Origin: Phycisphaerae bacterium
GTDB taxonomy: Bacteria; Planctomycetota; Phycisphaerae; UBA1845
Direction: 5' to 3'
Assembly: GCA_024102815.1 (NCBI GenBank)
Contig: JAGFJJ010000042.1
Span: 1-51,547, forward strand
Length of the DNA stretch: 51,547 bases
Shown here one piece after another: positions 51,167 to 51,547 of the stretch. The notes beneath the pieces were generated by a model. The model made no database searches, was not told where the DNA came from, and saw nothing but the letters and a program-made list of their open reading frames with translations. Every line of letters begins with the position of its first letter. Position 1 is the first letter of the stretch. The position numbers and the translations under genes are program-made.

Positions 51167-51514
51167 ATGGAAGAAGCCGAGAAGGCGAAGGCCGAAGCAG
51201 AGAAGCTCCGTGCCGAGTACGAGGCGCAGTTGGCCGAGGCTCAGGCAGAGCGGACGCGGATCATCGACGCGGCCCGCGGCGAAGCCGACACCGTGAAGGC
51301 GGACCTCGTCGCCAAGGCGGAGGCTCAAGCAGCGGAGATCCTCGACAAGGCACGCGCCGACGCCGCGGCCGAGAAGGCCCGGGTCATGGCCGACGCTCAG
51401 CGTGAGGTCGCGAACCTGACCGTGGACCTCGCCGAGAAGGTGGTCGGAACCAACCTCGACCGTCAGACCCAGCTCGGGCTCGTCGAGCAGTACATCGCAG
51501 AACTGGAGCGGTAG
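51167..51514 (+). CDS. atpF: ATP synthase F0 subunit b, C-terminal fragment
   Basis: The last ~115 residues of an AtpF stator stalk: EEAEKAKAEAEKLRAEYEAQ followed by a long Ala/Glu/Lys-rich helix (AQAERTRIIDAARGEADTVK) and the dimerisation end VVGTNLDRQTQLGLVEQYIA. The N-terminal membrane helix is absent: sequence before ~51165 is unrelated and out of frame with any AtpF-like start. The style resembles actinobacterial (Acidimicrobiia-type) AtpF. The next gene starts directly after the stop. Likely a true gene fragment joined to foreign sequence. Confidence 0.85.
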   Translation: MEEAEKAKAEAEKLRAEYEAQLAEAQAERTRIIDAARGEADTVKADLVAKAEAQAAEILDKARADAAAEKARVMADAQREVANLTVDLAEKVVGTNLDRQTQLGLVEQYIAELER

Positions 51515-51547
51515 GTGAGCGAGCGGATCGCAGGTTACGCATCAGCT
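51515..51547 (+). CDS. atpH: ATP synthase F1 delta subunit, start only
   Basis: GTG start directly after the atpF stop, then MSERIAGYASA, the standard beginning of AtpH; the gene runs out of the window. The atpF-atpH order is the usual one in the F0F1 operon. Confidence 0.75.
   Translation, partial: MSERIAGYASA

Noticed and set aside
1..51547. CRISPR arrays, tRNA or rRNA genes
   Set aside because: No regularly spaced repeats, cloverleaf-like T-arm sequences or rRNA segments were recognised on either strand; a tRNA search program could still find one.

Overview
This GC-rich window reads as one segment of an uncultured bacterium, most likely a planctomycete. The assignment is inferred from the gene mix: an MfnB-family protein, large multi-REC signalling operons, HARE-HTH phage-type proteins and tightly packed ATG/TGA-overlapping operons. 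No rRNA or tRNA gene is visible to confirm it. The last ~380 bases (3' end of atpF plus the start of atpH, both actinobacterial in style) look foreign to the rest and may be an assembly join.

Layout. (1) 0.5-8.0 kb, minus strand: a signalling operon with one large PAS/GAF histidine kinase followed by four REC proteins (REC-HD-GYP, REC-HDOD, REC with a degenerate HD-GYP-like domain, REC plus helical tail), mostly joined by stop/start overlaps. (2) 8.3 to ~22 kb: an integrated mobile element with a large serine recombinase, an NrS-1-like primase/helicase, an iteron-like repeat cluster between them that could be an origin, several tiny coupled ORFs, a DUF2971 protein, a 479-residue unknown protein, a divergent run of two micropeptides plus a Cys-rich small protein, and a single-chain MmeI-type restriction-modification enzyme. 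(3) 22.7-28.8 kb, plus strand: an envelope lipoprotein operon (two LpoB-like proteins, a COG3014-like TPR protein, two YcfL/DUF1425-like proteins and other lipoproteins). (4) 29.2-37.8 kb, plus strand: the most remarkable part, a membrane-linked ubiquitin-like conjugation cassette with Ubl, E1 (ThiF), E2 (UBC), a RING-type zinc protein and a JAMM/MPN deubiquitinase. An ExbB-like/GYF-ExbD proton-channel pair, an FHA-domain membrane protein and a zinc-ribbon/coiled-coil membrane protein sit among them. (5) 37.7-43.6 kb: phage debris and packaging genes (a terminase fragment, an HNH protein, a GpA-type terminase, small phage genes, a HARE-HTH protein). (6) 43.6-48.2 kb, minus strand: a five-gene operon in which four genes are joined by ATGA overlaps, MfnB-like > AAA ATPase (PtuA-like) > HNH nuclease (PtuB-like) > SpeD-like > (31 bp) DUF3326, mixing small-molecule enzymes with a Septu-like nuclease pair. 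(7) 48.4-49.8 kb: a phage-type ParB-MTase. (8) 50-51.5 kb: sparse sequence, a strong terminator and the atpF/atpH fragment.

How the parts may work together. The Ubl cassette has every enzymatic step of ubiquitin-like transfer, and five of its nine proteins besides the two channel subunits carry predicted membrane segments. Modification therefore probably happens at the inner membrane and may be coupled to proton-motive-force-driven ExbB/ExbD and to the lipoprotein operon just upstream. The MfnB/SpeD/DUF3326 operon may be a defence system in which metabolic-enzyme paralogues supply or sense a small molecule for the AAA-HNH pair. The MmeI-like enzyme, the micropeptides and the 479-residue protein form a cargo region of the mobile element. 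All functions are inferred from sequence recognition by eye; no database search was run.
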